Assembly: GCA_046726275.1 (NCBI GenBank)
Contig: JBKPAF010000035.1
Location: 35,458 to 99,457 of the forward strand
Direction of reading: 5' to 3'
DNA from: DASXTW01 sp046726275
GTDB taxonomy: Bacteria > Actinomycetota > UBA4738
Length of the DNA stretch: 64,000 nucleotides
Position numbers and translations under genes: made by a program. Numbering within the stretch: position 1 is the stretch's first letter; every line of letters starts with the position of its first letter. The notes under the pieces are model-generated. The model was given only the letters and a program-made list of their open reading frames with translations. It searched no databases and had not been told where the DNA came from. Below are positions 8,831 to 16,016 of the stretch, one piece after another.

Positions 8831-9355
8831 TTACCCCGTGAACGGGGCGGAACCGTCCACCGGTTGGGCCGGATTCGCGCCCGGCGGAGCCGGCTCACCT
8901 GGCTCACCAGGCTCCCCGGTGGGCTCGGGGCTGGGCTCCTCCGACGGCTCCGGGCTGGGCTCCTCCGACGGCTCCGGGCTGGGGCTTGGTTCGGGCCCCT
9001 CCCCTCGGCATCCACCGGAGATGACCAGATTGTTCGCCGAACCCTCAGGTGTCTCATCAGCGTACGCCGTCAGCGTGTCGGGATCGTAGTACGGGGTCAC
9101 GGCGTGCAGCGCCGCGCTGTCCCCGCGGTGCTCCATCTGATAGGCGTCTCCGTTCACGTACAGCGTGGCGCCGTCCGGATTGTCGTCTCCGTTCGGGGTG
9201 AGGACCCAGTGGAGGTAAGGGTCCTGGCCCTCGGCGCAGTCCGTGATGGAGTCTTTCCCGTTTCCGGTCCACGGCACCCGAGCGATCGCCATGGTGGCCA
9301 TGACGCCGACCAGGACCAACCCCAGGAGCGTGGCCAGCTTGAGCTTCCTTCCCAT
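8831..9355 (-). CDS. Secreted protein with Pro/Glu/Ser-rich repeat tail, unknown function
   Basis: The 174-residue product starts with a signal peptide (KLKLATLLGLVLVGVMATMA, about residues 4-23) followed by a small domain with two cysteines (DSITDCAEGQDP and VISGGCRGEG), probably a disulfide. The last 60 residues are low complexity, with PSPEPSEE repeated and then GEPGEPGEPAPP. The tail is encoded by a 24-bp tandem repeat. Such tails often span the cell wall (inference). The ATG at 9355 follows AAGGGGG. I do not recognise the folded domain. Confidence 0.65.
   Translation of the reverse strand: MGRKLKLATLLGLVLVGVMATMAIARVPWTGNGKDSITDCAEGQDPYLHWVLTPNGDDNPDGATLYVNGDAYQMEHRGDSAALHAVTPYYDPDTLTAYADETPEGSANNLVISGGCRGEGPEPSPSPEPSEEPSPEPSEEPSPEPTGEPGEPGEPAPPGANPAQPVDGSAPFTG
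8928..8975. repeat. 24-bp tandem repeat (two full copies plus a partial)
   Basis: Two identical 24-bp units (8928-8951 and 8952-8975) followed by a partial third copy encode the PSPEPSEE repeats in the tail of the secreted protein on the minus strand. Copy number may vary between strains. Confidence 0.85.
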
Positions 9356-9610
9356 CGTGCATCCCCCTTCTCTGCTTCCAGGACTCTTGACCCGGGAGGC
9401 GATGGGCGACTCGCCTAGTGGTCGTGCTACACCCTGCGCCTGAATGATGAGTCCCCCGTGATCAGGCCGTCATCGGCCGATGGGCGCAATTCGCGAAAGC
9501 CGGATACCCGCCTTTGGTTGGTTGCCGCGCTCCGCCGATCGACGGGGAGCCGAGCCTCTACTCAGTCACGCGGCAGTTTGGCAAGATGTGGTGGGCTCTC
9601 CCGCCCAGGG

Positions 9611-10321
9611 TCAGCGGGTGGTGCGTGCCACCTGGAGGAAGTCCGAGATGGAGGTGTCCCCGAATCGGGCCGCTTCCAGGATCTGTTTGAGGAGATGGCC
9701 TGCCTTCTTCCCCGGCACAACCGCGATGACCACGTACAGCCCAGACGTGGGGATCCCCATTCGGCGCATCGGCCCGAACCCGGGGGCCGCGACCACGTAC
9801 GCCCACCTGGTGGGCTTTCCCTGCGTACGGCAGGTCCCAGTCGCTGACATCACGTAGTCCCCCGGGGAGAACCGGCGACCCGTGAAGTCCGGCGGATTGT
9901 CGATGTAGATCTCGTGCGTGGCAGAGTGACAGTTCTTGTTCGCGGCGAGCGCGGCCATGGCCGGGCCCTGGGCGACCATGTAGTAGTAGTCCGAGGGGAT
10001 CTGGAGCTTCGCCACGTCGATCCAGAACGCCTCCATCCCTCCCACGGCCCCCGCGCCCCGCTCCCACAGATCCAGCTGCGGCGAGGCGACAAATCCTTCC
10101 TGGGGGTAGCGGGACGTGGGAAGCGGCTGGGCGTTCCACCCGTCAGGGATCAGCGCCTGGACGCTGCCGGCCTGCACCTCGATCCGCAGCGGCGAGGGGC
10201 TGGCCGGGAGCTGATGAACGGAGAATAGGGGTCGGGGAGCCGAGCCCTCGAGGGCTTCCGGAACGCTACCGCAAGCCGACAGGGCGATTGCGAGGACGGA
10301 TACCGCGAGTCGTGCGCGCAT
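9611..10321 (-). CDS. Putative lipoprotein, unknown function
   Basis: The 236-residue product has a lipoprotein signal peptide with lipobox LSAC at about residues 16-19 (MRARLAVSVLAIALSACGS), so it is probably anchored to the outer face of the membrane. The mature part has a region near ALIPDGWNAQPLP and a C-terminal helix near AGHLLKQILEAARFGD. The ATG at 10321 was chosen because the signal peptide begins there; the open frame continues to 10924 across the cobalamin riboswitch, which cannot be coding. It is divergent from the btu operon. No named family recognised. Confidence 0.65.
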   Translation of the reverse strand: MRARLAVSVLAIALSACGSVPEALEGSAPRPLFSVHQLPASPSPLRIEVQAGSVQALIPDGWNAQPLPTSRYPQEGFVASPQLDLWERGAGAVGGMEAFWIDVAKLQIPSDYYYMVAQGPAMAALAANKNCHSATHEIYIDNPPDFTGRRFSPGDYVMSATGTCRTQGKPTRWAYVVAAPGFGPMRRMGIPTSGLYVVIAVVPGKKAGHLLKQILEAARFGDTSISDFLQVARTTR

Positions 10322-10345
10322 GTCCTTGGCCGCAGTGTAGGGAAA

Positions 10346-10376
10346 TTGGGGGAGGATCGCCAGCCGAGGGTACAAT
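10346..10376 (+). promoter_or_regulatory. Predicted promoter of the cobalamin riboswitch transcript
   Basis: A clear -10 hexamer TACAAT at 10371-10376 lies 20 bp before the first riboswitch stem. A weak -35-like TTGGGG at 10346-10351 has 19-bp spacing. The position fits the riboswitch start well. Confidence 0.5.
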
Positions 10377-10395
10377 GCGCGCAATCGAATATCGC

Positions 10396-10581
10396 GCCTC
10401 GAGGTGACCCGAGCGGGTGGCACCCCCGTCCGGGTCCGAAGAGGGAAGCCGGTGAAGGTCCGGCACGGTCGCGCCACTGTGACCGGGGAGCGAGCCCGAA
10501 AGATGCCACTGGGGTCCCTGCGGACCCTGGGAAGGTTCGGGGGAGCGCACGACCCGGAAGTCAGGAGACCTGCCCCGAGGC
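10396..10581 (+). ncRNA. Cobalamin (B12) riboswitch
   Basis: An adenosylcobalamin-type aptamer in the leader of btuF-btuC-btuD. The conserved core is present in order: GGGAAGCCGGTG at 10443, CCGGCACGGTCGCGCCACTG at 10460, GCCACTGGGG at 10505 and the B12 box GGAAGTCAGGAGACC at 10556-10570. The closing stem pairs GCCTCG (10396-10401) with CGAGGC (10576-10581). It is expected to repress expression of the downstream uptake genes when B12 is plentiful. Confidence 0.95.
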
Positions 10582-10625
10582 GAAATCGGCCGCGCTCTTC
10601 GCGCAAAAGAGAGGCCGCTTCATAG

Positions 10626-10652
10626 GCCTCCGGCGAGAGCCGGGGGCTTTTT
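10626..10652 (+). terminator. Intrinsic terminator of the cobalamin riboswitch
   Basis: A 9-bp stem (10626-10634 with 10639-10647, one G-T pair), a GAGA loop and five T (10648-10652). An alternative stem GAGGCC (10611-10616) with GGCCTC (10625-10630) would use the 5' arm and act as antiterminator, so the two structures are mutually exclusive. This points to transcriptional control by the riboswitch. Confidence 0.85.
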
Positions 10653-10715
10653 CGTGGTCCTGTCGCTGCGCTACCAGGGGCCACTCGTGAGCGGCCACGA
10701 CCGAGGGGAGGACCC

Positions 10716-11654
10716 ATGGGAGTGGTTCGAAGCTGGCGGGCCGCGCTGGCGGCAGTGTGCCTGCTGGGGTTTGCCTGCGGCAGCGCACAGGCCCCGGCAA
10801 CGGCTCCGCCGACCCGAAGCGCGCAGTACCCGGTGACCGTCACCGACGACGACGGACAGACGGTGACACTGACCGCCCAGCCCCGAAGGATCGTCACGTT
10901 CGCTCCGTCCAACACCGAGATCATGTTCGCCCTCGGGTTGGGCTCCCGGGTGGTCGGCGTGTCCGGTGAGTTCGACGACTACCCTCCGGAAGCCACACAC
11001 GTGGAGCAGGTCGGCGGCTCCGGAGAGTTCGGGGTGGATCCCAACCTCGAGAAGCTGGTCTCGCTCCATCCCGACCTCATGATCACCATCTCGGGGGGTG
11101 ACGAGTGGAAGAAGCGTGTTCGAGAACTCGGCATCCCCGCCTTTACCATCAATGCCACCGGGTTCGATGACCTGCTGGCCGATATCCGGACCATCGCCCG
11201 GCTGACGGGAGTTCCTGGGCGCGGGACGGAGCTCACGAGAGCGATGGCGGATCGGGCGGCCGAGATCCAACAGGCAGTGTCGAAGGAGCCGCGGGTGCCG
11301 TGCTTCTTCGAGGTCTATTACCCGCCGCTCACCTCGGTCGGGCCCGACACGTTCATCGCCGACCTCCTCGCCCGCGCGGGGTGTGATTCCTCATCTGCGG
11401 GGGCCACGTCCGACTACCCGGAATGGTCGGTGGACCGCCTGGTTCAGCAGAGCCCGCAGGTGTATCTGGTTGCTTCCGAGTCCGGTTCCTCTCCAGAGGC
11501 CGTGGCGAAGCGGCCGGGGTTCAAGGCGATCGCCGCGGTGGCCGACGGCCGGATCTTTCTGATCGATTCTGACCTGGTGAGCCGGCCGGGCCCCAGGGTC
11601 GTGGAGGGCCTGGCCGCGCTGGTCAGGGTTCTTCATCCCCAGGCAGAAACGTAG
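10716..11654 (+). CDS. btuF: Cobalamin ABC transporter substrate-binding lipoprotein
   Basis: Extracellular B12-binding component of an importer. The 312 residues start with a lipoprotein signal peptide (lipobox LGFAC, cysteine at about residue 21). The mature part is a class III binding protein: PRRIVTFAPSNTEIMFALGL is the first-domain signature, with a second domain from about 190 (FEVYYPPLTSVGPDTFIADL). The ATG at 10716 follows AGGGGAGG. It is preceded by a cobalamin riboswitch and followed 4 bp later by the permease gene, so B12 or a related corrinoid is the likely ligand rather than a siderophore. Confidence 0.93.
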   Translation: MGVVRSWRAALAAVCLLGFACGSAQAPATAPPTRSAQYPVTVTDDDGQTVTLTAQPRRIVTFAPSNTEIMFALGLGSRVVGVSGEFDDYPPEATHVEQVGGSGEFGVDPNLEKLVSLHPDLMITISGGDEWKKRVRELGIPAFTINATGFDDLLADIRTIARLTGVPGRGTELTRAMADRAAEIQQAVSKEPRVPCFFEVYYPPLTSVGPDTFIADLLARAGCDSSSAGATSDYPEWSVDRLVQQSPQVYLVASESGSSPEAVAKRPGFKAIAAVADGRIFLIDSDLVSRPGPRVVEGLAALVRVLHPQAET

Positions 11655-11658
11655 GCGG

Positions 11659-12696
11659 ATGATCCCTCGGAAGCGCCGGTTGGTGGTCCCTGGGCTGGTG
11701 GTGGTCCTCGGCCTGGCGATCCTGGCGGCGGTGGCTGTGGGGGCCGTCTGGATCTCCCCTTGGGATTCAGTCCGACTGTTCGGGTGGAAGCTGGGCCTGA
11801 TCGCGCGCCCGAGGTTCATCCCGGACTCGAGCTCCGTGATCCTCTTCCAGCTCAGGCTGCCCAGGGTCCTGCTGGCCGCCCTCGTCGGCGCGGCGCTCGC
11901 GTCGGCGGGCGCCGTGTTCCAGGCGCTGTTCCGAAACCCGATGGCCGACCCTGCCATCATCGGAGTGTCCTCCGGCGCTGCGCTCGGCGCGATCGGGGTC
12001 ATCCTGGCGGGCGGCGGGGCGGCCCTGGGAGGCCTCGGCGTCCCGGCGGCAGCGTTCCTCGGGGCCCTGGGGACCGCGTTCCTCGTCTACCGGCTGGCTC
12101 GGATCGGCCCGGCCGTCCAGGTGCCAACACTGTTGCTGGCGGGCATCGCCGTGGCTGCCGTGATCGCGGCCGCGATCTCCCTGGTGATGACGTTTTCCGG
12201 GGAGGAGATCCGGGCGATCTACTTCTGGTTGCTCGGCGGCCTCGGGGCACGAGGCTGGCAGTCGCTCGGCGTGGCTACCCCATTCGTCGTTGCGGGTGTG
12301 ATCGTGGCCGCGGCGAGCGCCCCCGATCTCAACCTCACGGCTCTGGGCGAAGAGCGTGCAGCGCAGTTGGGGCTGGACGTGGAGCGATTCAAGCGCCTCA
12401 TGCTGGCTACCGGGGCTCTGCTCACCGCCGCCGCGGTATCCGTGGCGGGGCTGATCGGATTCGTCGGGCTCATGACCCCTCACATGCTCCGGTTGGTCAT
12501 CGGCTCTGACCACCGGCGGCTGATCCCGGCATCGATCGTCGGGGGAGCGGCTTTCATGGTCCTGGCCGACCTGGCGGCCCGCACGGCGGTGAGCCCTGAA
12601 GAGATCCCCGTCGGGGCGGTGACGGCCGTCATTGGCGGGCCGTTCTTCCTTTATCTGCTCAGGCGGGAGCGGAAGGCTGCACGTGGGGGAGCATGA
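11659..12696 (+). CDS. btuC: Cobalamin ABC transporter permease (FecCD/BtuC family)
   Basis: Integral membrane importer subunit, 345 residues with about nine to ten hydrophobic segments. Family motifs: LRLPRVLLAALVGAALASAG near residue 55, FRNPMADPAIIGVSSGAALG near residue 92 and the late LIGFVGLMTPHMLRLVIG. It starts 4 bp after btuF and overlaps the ATPase gene by 14 bp, so the three are one transcription unit under the riboswitch. Confidence 0.93.
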   Translation: MIPRKRRLVVPGLVVVLGLAILAAVAVGAVWISPWDSVRLFGWKLGLIARPRFIPDSSSVILFQLRLPRVLLAALVGAALASAGAVFQALFRNPMADPAIIGVSSGAALGAIGVILAGGGAALGGLGVPAAAFLGALGTAFLVYRLARIGPAVQVPTLLLAGIAVAAVIAAAISLVMTFSGEEIRAIYFWLLGGLGARGWQSLGVATPFVVAGVIVAAASAPDLNLTALGEERAAQLGLDVERFKRLMLATGALLTAAAVSVAGLIGFVGLMTPHMLRLVIGSDHRRLIPASIVGGAAFMVLADLAARTAVSPEEIPVGAVTAVIGGPFFLYLLRRERKAARGGA

Positions 12697-13933
12697 GGGG
12701 CTCTCCCTTCGGGATGTATCGGCCGCCTACGGCCGGAAGCCGGTGTTGGAGGACGTGTCAGTCGAGGTGGCGCCAGGGGAGGTCGCCGGCCTCATCGGGC
12801 CGAACGGATCGGGGAAGACGACCCTGGTGCGGGTGGCTTCCCGAGGGCTGCGACCGTTTCGGGGGGAGGTCCGGGTTCAAGGCCTGGACCCCTACGGGGT
12901 GTCCGCCCGCCACGCTGCCCGGCTGGTGGCCGTCGTCCCTCAGGACCTGACCTCCGTGTTCGACTATTCGGTCCTGGAGATGGCGCTGATGGGCCGGTCC
13001 CCGTATGGCTCGTCCGGGGGTGGGGACCAGGGGTGGGCCCGGGTCCGCGCCGCGATGGCCGCCGCCAACGTGCAGCACCTGGCCGAGCGGGGAATGGGAG
13101 AGCTGTCGGGGGGAGAGCGCCAGCGAGCCATCCTGGCCCAGTCCCTCGCTCAGGATGCGCCGGTCTTGCTGCTCGACGAGCCGACCACGCATCTCGACCT
13201 ACGCCACGTGGTGGAGATCCTCACGGTGGTGCGCGGTCTCGCCCGAACCGAAGGCAAGGCCGTGCTGGCCATCTTTCATGATCTCAACCTTGCCTCCGCG
13301 TACTGCGACCGAATCTACGTCCTCTCCGAAGGACGGGTCGCCCTCGCGGGGCTGCCGGCCGAGGTTCTCACCCGGGAGGTCATCAGGGCGGTGTTCGGAG
13401 TGGACGCCGAGGTCGCGGCGGGGGGTGCGGCGGGAAGGCCGGCGGTCGTCGTCACACCACCCTTGTCCCTCGCCCACGAGCTAGGAGGAACCCAACGGGT
13501 CCACGTGATCGGAGGAGCCGGGCGGGGTTCGGTGGTCATGCGCCTGCTCGCAGAGATGGGGCTCGACGTGAGCGCGGGAGTCCTTCATTCGGGAGATACC
13601 GATGAGGCGGTGGCGGAGCGCTTGAACCTCCTCCGAGTGACCGTCCCCCCGTTTTCCGTCATCGATCGGCGGAGCGCCGAGGACTGTGGCGACCTCATCG
13701 CGGGATCGTCGCTCCTCGTCGTGTGCGACGCGCCATACGGGCCGGGAAACGTGGAGAACTTGCAGCTGGCTGTTCGTGCCGCGGAGCGCGGGACCCGAAC
13801 GATCCTCATCGACCAGATCCCCATCGAGGAACGGGACTTCACCGGCGGGGTGGCGACCCGACTCTGGCGGAGGCTGCAATCGCTCGCTGCCGTGGTTCGT
13901 TCCGCGGAGGACGTTCGCTCCGCCGTCGGGTGA
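12683..13933 (+). CDS. btuD: Cobalamin ABC transporter ATP-binding protein with extra C-terminal domain
   Basis: Drives B12 import. The first 255 or so residues are a standard ABC ATPase: Walker A GLIGPNGSGKTTL, Q-loop VPQDLTS, signature LSGGERQRA, Walker B VLLLDEPTTHLDL and the H-loop IFHDLN. A further domain of about 145 residues follows (RVHVIGGAGRGSVVMRLLAE, GVLHSGDTDEAVAERL, VTVPPFSVIDRRSAED, LLVVCDAPYGPGN). It looks like a Rossmann-type fold; I recall similar extensions on archaeal B12-importer ATPases, with no known function. I chose the GTG at 12683 because the frame upstream to 12632 lies inside btuC. Confidence 0.9.
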   Translation: MGEHEGLSLRDVSAAYGRKPVLEDVSVEVAPGEVAGLIGPNGSGKTTLVRVASRGLRPFRGEVRVQGLDPYGVSARHAARLVAVVPQDLTSVFDYSVLEMALMGRSPYGSSGGGDQGWARVRAAMAAANVQHLAERGMGELSGGERQRAILAQSLAQDAPVLLLDEPTTHLDLRHVVEILTVVRGLARTEGKAVLAIFHDLNLASAYCDRIYVLSEGRVALAGLPAEVLTREVIRAVFGVDAEVAAGGAAGRPAVVVTPPLSLAHELGGTQRVHVIGGAGRGSVVMRLLAEMGLDVSAGVLHSGDTDEAVAERLNLLRVTVPPFSVIDRRSAEDCGDLIAGSSLLVVCDAPYGPGNVENLQLAVRAAERGTRTILIDQIPIEERDFTGGVATRLWRRLQSLAAVVRSAEDVRSAVG

Positions 13934-14560
13934 TCAGTCCACCAGGCCCTTGCGCAGGGCGATCGCGACCGCTTGGGCGCGGTCGTTCGCACCGAGTTTC
14001 TCGAAGATCCGTTCGAGGTGCGTCTTGACGGTATGCGGGGAGATGTTCAGGTCGTGGGCGACTTCCTTCGTGGTGGCTCCGTAGGCGACCTTCTGAAGGA
14101 TCTGTGACTCCCGCTTGGACAGGGGCGTCTCCCGGGGAGTCTCCACGTACTGGATCTCCTCGATGAATGCCCGGGTGAGCGTGGGGTGGATGACGGCCTT
14201 GCCCTCGAGGGCGAGCCGCGCCGCTTGGATCAGCTCGCTGGCGCTGACGTCCTTCAGGAGATACCCCGACACCCCTGCTCGAATGGCGTCCGCGATCGCG
14301 GCCCGCGACTCCTCGATCGTGAACAGGATGACCTTGGTCTCCGGCGCGATGTCTCGGATCACCCGAGTGGCCTCGAGCCCGTCCATCCCCGGCATCCGGA
14401 CGTCCATGAACACGACCTCGGGGGAGAGCTCCTTGACGGCGTCGATCGCTTCCGCGCCGTTCGTCGCCTCTCCCACCACCTGGACGTCGTCGGAGGTGGA
14501 AAGAGCGGATCGCAACCCGTCTCTGGTGACCGGATGGTCGTCCACGATGAGCACGCGCAT
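13934..14560 (-). CDS. NarL/FixJ-family response regulator
   Basis: DNA-binding regulator of 208 residues. The receiver domain (about 1-120) has the acidic pair VDDH, phospho-acceptor Asp in VVFMDVRMPG (about residue 54), and the conserved lysine in GYLLKDVSA. A LuxR-type helix-turn-helix is at about 145-205 (LSKRESQILQKVAYGATTKE, HTVKTHLERIFEKL). No kinase is adjacent on this strand; the multi-PAS kinase at 16-18.5 kb is a possible partner but that is conjecture. It ends immediately after btuD, tail to tail. Confidence 0.92.
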   Translation of the reverse strand: MRVLIVDDHPVTRDGLRSALSTSDDVQVVGEATNGAEAIDAVKELSPEVVFMDVRMPGMDGLEATRVIRDIAPETKVILFTIEESRAAIADAIRAGVSGYLLKDVSASELIQAARLALEGKAVIHPTLTRAFIEEIQYVETPRETPLSKRESQILQKVAYGATTKEVAHDLNISPHTVKTHLERIFEKLGANDRAQAVAIALRKGLVD

Positions 14561-14575
14561 GTTCGGCCCCTACGT

Positions 14576-14595
14576 TAGACGCCGTAGCATGTCTA
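14576..14595. promoter_or_regulatory. Inverted repeat in the divergent regulator/SufT-like intergenic region
   Basis: TAGAC (14576-14580) and GTCTA (14591-14595) form a dyad with a 10-bp spacer just upstream of the response regulator start. It could be an operator, perhaps autoregulatory. The arms are short, so confidence is low. Confidence 0.25.
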
Positions 14596-14667
14596 CTGTG
14601 GCGTCGAGCCTAGAATAGCCCCCAAGAGGCCTCAAATGACGCAGCCTTAGGCTCCTGGAGACGTGAG

Positions 14668-15057
14668 ATGAGCGAGCAGTCCGAGCTGAACGAAGCCCCG
14701 GCGGATGCCTGGGACCCCCCTGGGTCGAATGGACGGGAGGCGCCTTCGGCGGACCGGGAAATCCTGAAGGAGCATGTCCTCGAGGCGCTGAAGAACGTGG
14801 TCGACCCCGAGCTCGGGATCAACATCGTCGACCTGGGCCTGGTCTATGGGGTCGATATCCAGGAGAGCAGCGTCCACATCACGTACACCCTCACCACCAT
14901 GGGATGCCCGATCGGGCCGCTGATCGAGGCGGAGATGAAGCAGTTCCTGTCAGGGGTGGAAGGGGTCGACCAGGTGGAGGCGGAGATGGTGCTGCGCCCG
15001 CCGTGGACGCCGGAGATGATGTCCGACGAGGCGAAAGCGGCCCTCGGCTTCTTCTGA
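14668..15057 (+). CDS. Metal-sulfur cluster assembly factor (MIP18/DUF59, SufT-like)
   Basis: Small Fe-S biogenesis helper of 129 residues. After about 28 variable residues comes the MIP18 domain: ALKNVVDPELGINIVDLGLV (about 37-56), the conserved cysteine in TLTTMGCPIGPLIEAEM and the terminal RPPWTPEMMSDEAKAALGF. The ATG at 14668 follows GGAG. Its presence upstream of the Suf genes agrees with a role in iron-sulfur cluster maturation or transfer. A phenylacetate oxygenase PaaD-like role is less likely, as no paa genes are nearby. Confidence 0.9.
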   Translation: MSEQSELNEAPADAWDPPGSNGREAPSADREILKEHVLEALKNVVDPELGINIVDLGLVYGVDIQESSVHITYTLTTMGCPIGPLIEAEMKQFLSGVEGVDQVEAEMVLRPPWTPEMMSDEAKAALGFF

Positions 15058-15077
15058 CGCCGTAGGGGAAATCCCCC

Positions 15078-15107
15078 TTGCGTGAGGCACGGTCGGCTTT
15101 GCATAAT
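15078..15107 (+). promoter_or_regulatory. Predicted promoter of the sulfurtransferase gene
   Basis: TTGCGT (15078-15083) and CATAAT (15102-15107) separated by 18 bp, followed about 40 bp later by the ATG. A short hairpin AGGGGAAATCCCCCTT lies just before and may end the upstream transcript. Confidence 0.35.
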
Positions 15108-15149
15108 TCCTAGCTCGCGGATGGGATTTGAGCGAAAGGGGGGCTTCTG

Positions 15150-15998
15150 ATGGCCGAGTACGCGAACAAGGACGTGCTGGTCGACACGGAGTGGCTGGAA
15201 GGGAAGCTGGACGATCCCAAGGTCCGGGTCGTCGAGGTCGACGAGGACACCCAGGCGTACGAGAAAGGACACATCCCGAACGCCCTCGGGTGGAACTGGA
15301 ACACCGATCTTCACGCCCCCGTCGGACGTGACTACGTGGACCAGGAGGGGCTGTCCAAGCTCCTTCAGAAGGCTGGCGTGGGTCCGGACACGACCCTGGT
15401 CCTGTACGGAGGCAACAACAACTGGTTCGCCGCCTATGCCTACTGGCTGCTGCGCTATCTGGGCTACGGCAACGCGAAGCTGCTGAATGGCGGTAGGAAG
15501 AAGTGGGAGTTGGAGAGCCGGGCGATGACGAGCGAGGTCCCCTCGTTCTCCGGAACCGACTACAGGATCGACTCGCCGGTGAACGGCGACTTCCGTTCGT
15601 TTCGGGACGACGTTCTGTCCAAGTCCAAGGCGGGCAACACCGCGTTCGTGGACGTACGGTCCCCCGAGGAGTATCGGGGGGAGAAGCTGGCTCCCGACCA
15701 CCTGCCTCAGGAGCAGGCGCAGGTGCCCGGCCACATCCCCGGCGCGGCCAATGTCCCGTGGGGCAAGGCGGCCAACGATGACGGCTCGTTCAAGTCCGCC
15801 GATGAGCTCAAGGCCCTCTACGAGGGCGTGGGCGTCACTCCCGACAAGGAAGTGATCGCGTACTGCCGGATCGGCGAGCGCTCGTCGCACACGTGGTTCG
15901 CCCTCCACGAGCTCCTGGGGTACGACAACGTGAAGAACTACGACGGGAGCTGGACGGAGTACGGGTCGCTGGTCGGGGTCCCGGTCGAGAAGGGCTAG
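15150..15998 (+). CDS. Tandem-rhodanese sulfurtransferase
   Basis: Moves sulfane sulfur from thiosulfate or a related donor to cyanide or cellular acceptors. The 282 residues form two rhodanese domains: an N-terminal inactive one (about 8-135) and a C-terminal one (about 160-280) with the active-site cysteine in YCRIGERSSHTW. Substrate-recognition segments VDVRSPEEYRGE and GHIPGAANVPW are present. The loop CRIGERSS is of the thiosulfate sulfurtransferase type found in actinobacteria. The ATG at 15150 follows AAAGGGGGGC. Its place between SufT-like and SufB suggests a link to sulfur trafficking, but that is inference. Confidence 0.92.
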   Translation: MAEYANKDVLVDTEWLEGKLDDPKVRVVEVDEDTQAYEKGHIPNALGWNWNTDLHAPVGRDYVDQEGLSKLLQKAGVGPDTTLVLYGGNNNWFAAYAYWLLRYLGYGNAKLLNGGRKKWELESRAMTSEVPSFSGTDYRIDSPVNGDFRSFRDDVLSKSKAGNTAFVDVRSPEEYRGEKLAPDHLPQEQAQVPGHIPGAANVPWGKAANDDGSFKSADELKALYEGVGVTPDKEVIAYCRIGERSSHTWFALHELLGYDNVKNYDGSWTEYGSLVGVPVEKG

Positions 15999-16016
15999 GC
16001 GCGAACCGAGCGTCGC

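Noticed and set aside
9356..9610. Possible c-di-AMP or c-di-GMP riboswitch on the minus strand
   Set aside because: Only fragments such as CGGGGGACTC are suggestive; the full conserved core is missing by eye.
12632..12682. Upstream extension of the B12 ATPase
   Set aside because: It lies inside btuC and reads as shadow; the GTG at 12683 gives a natural ABC N terminus.
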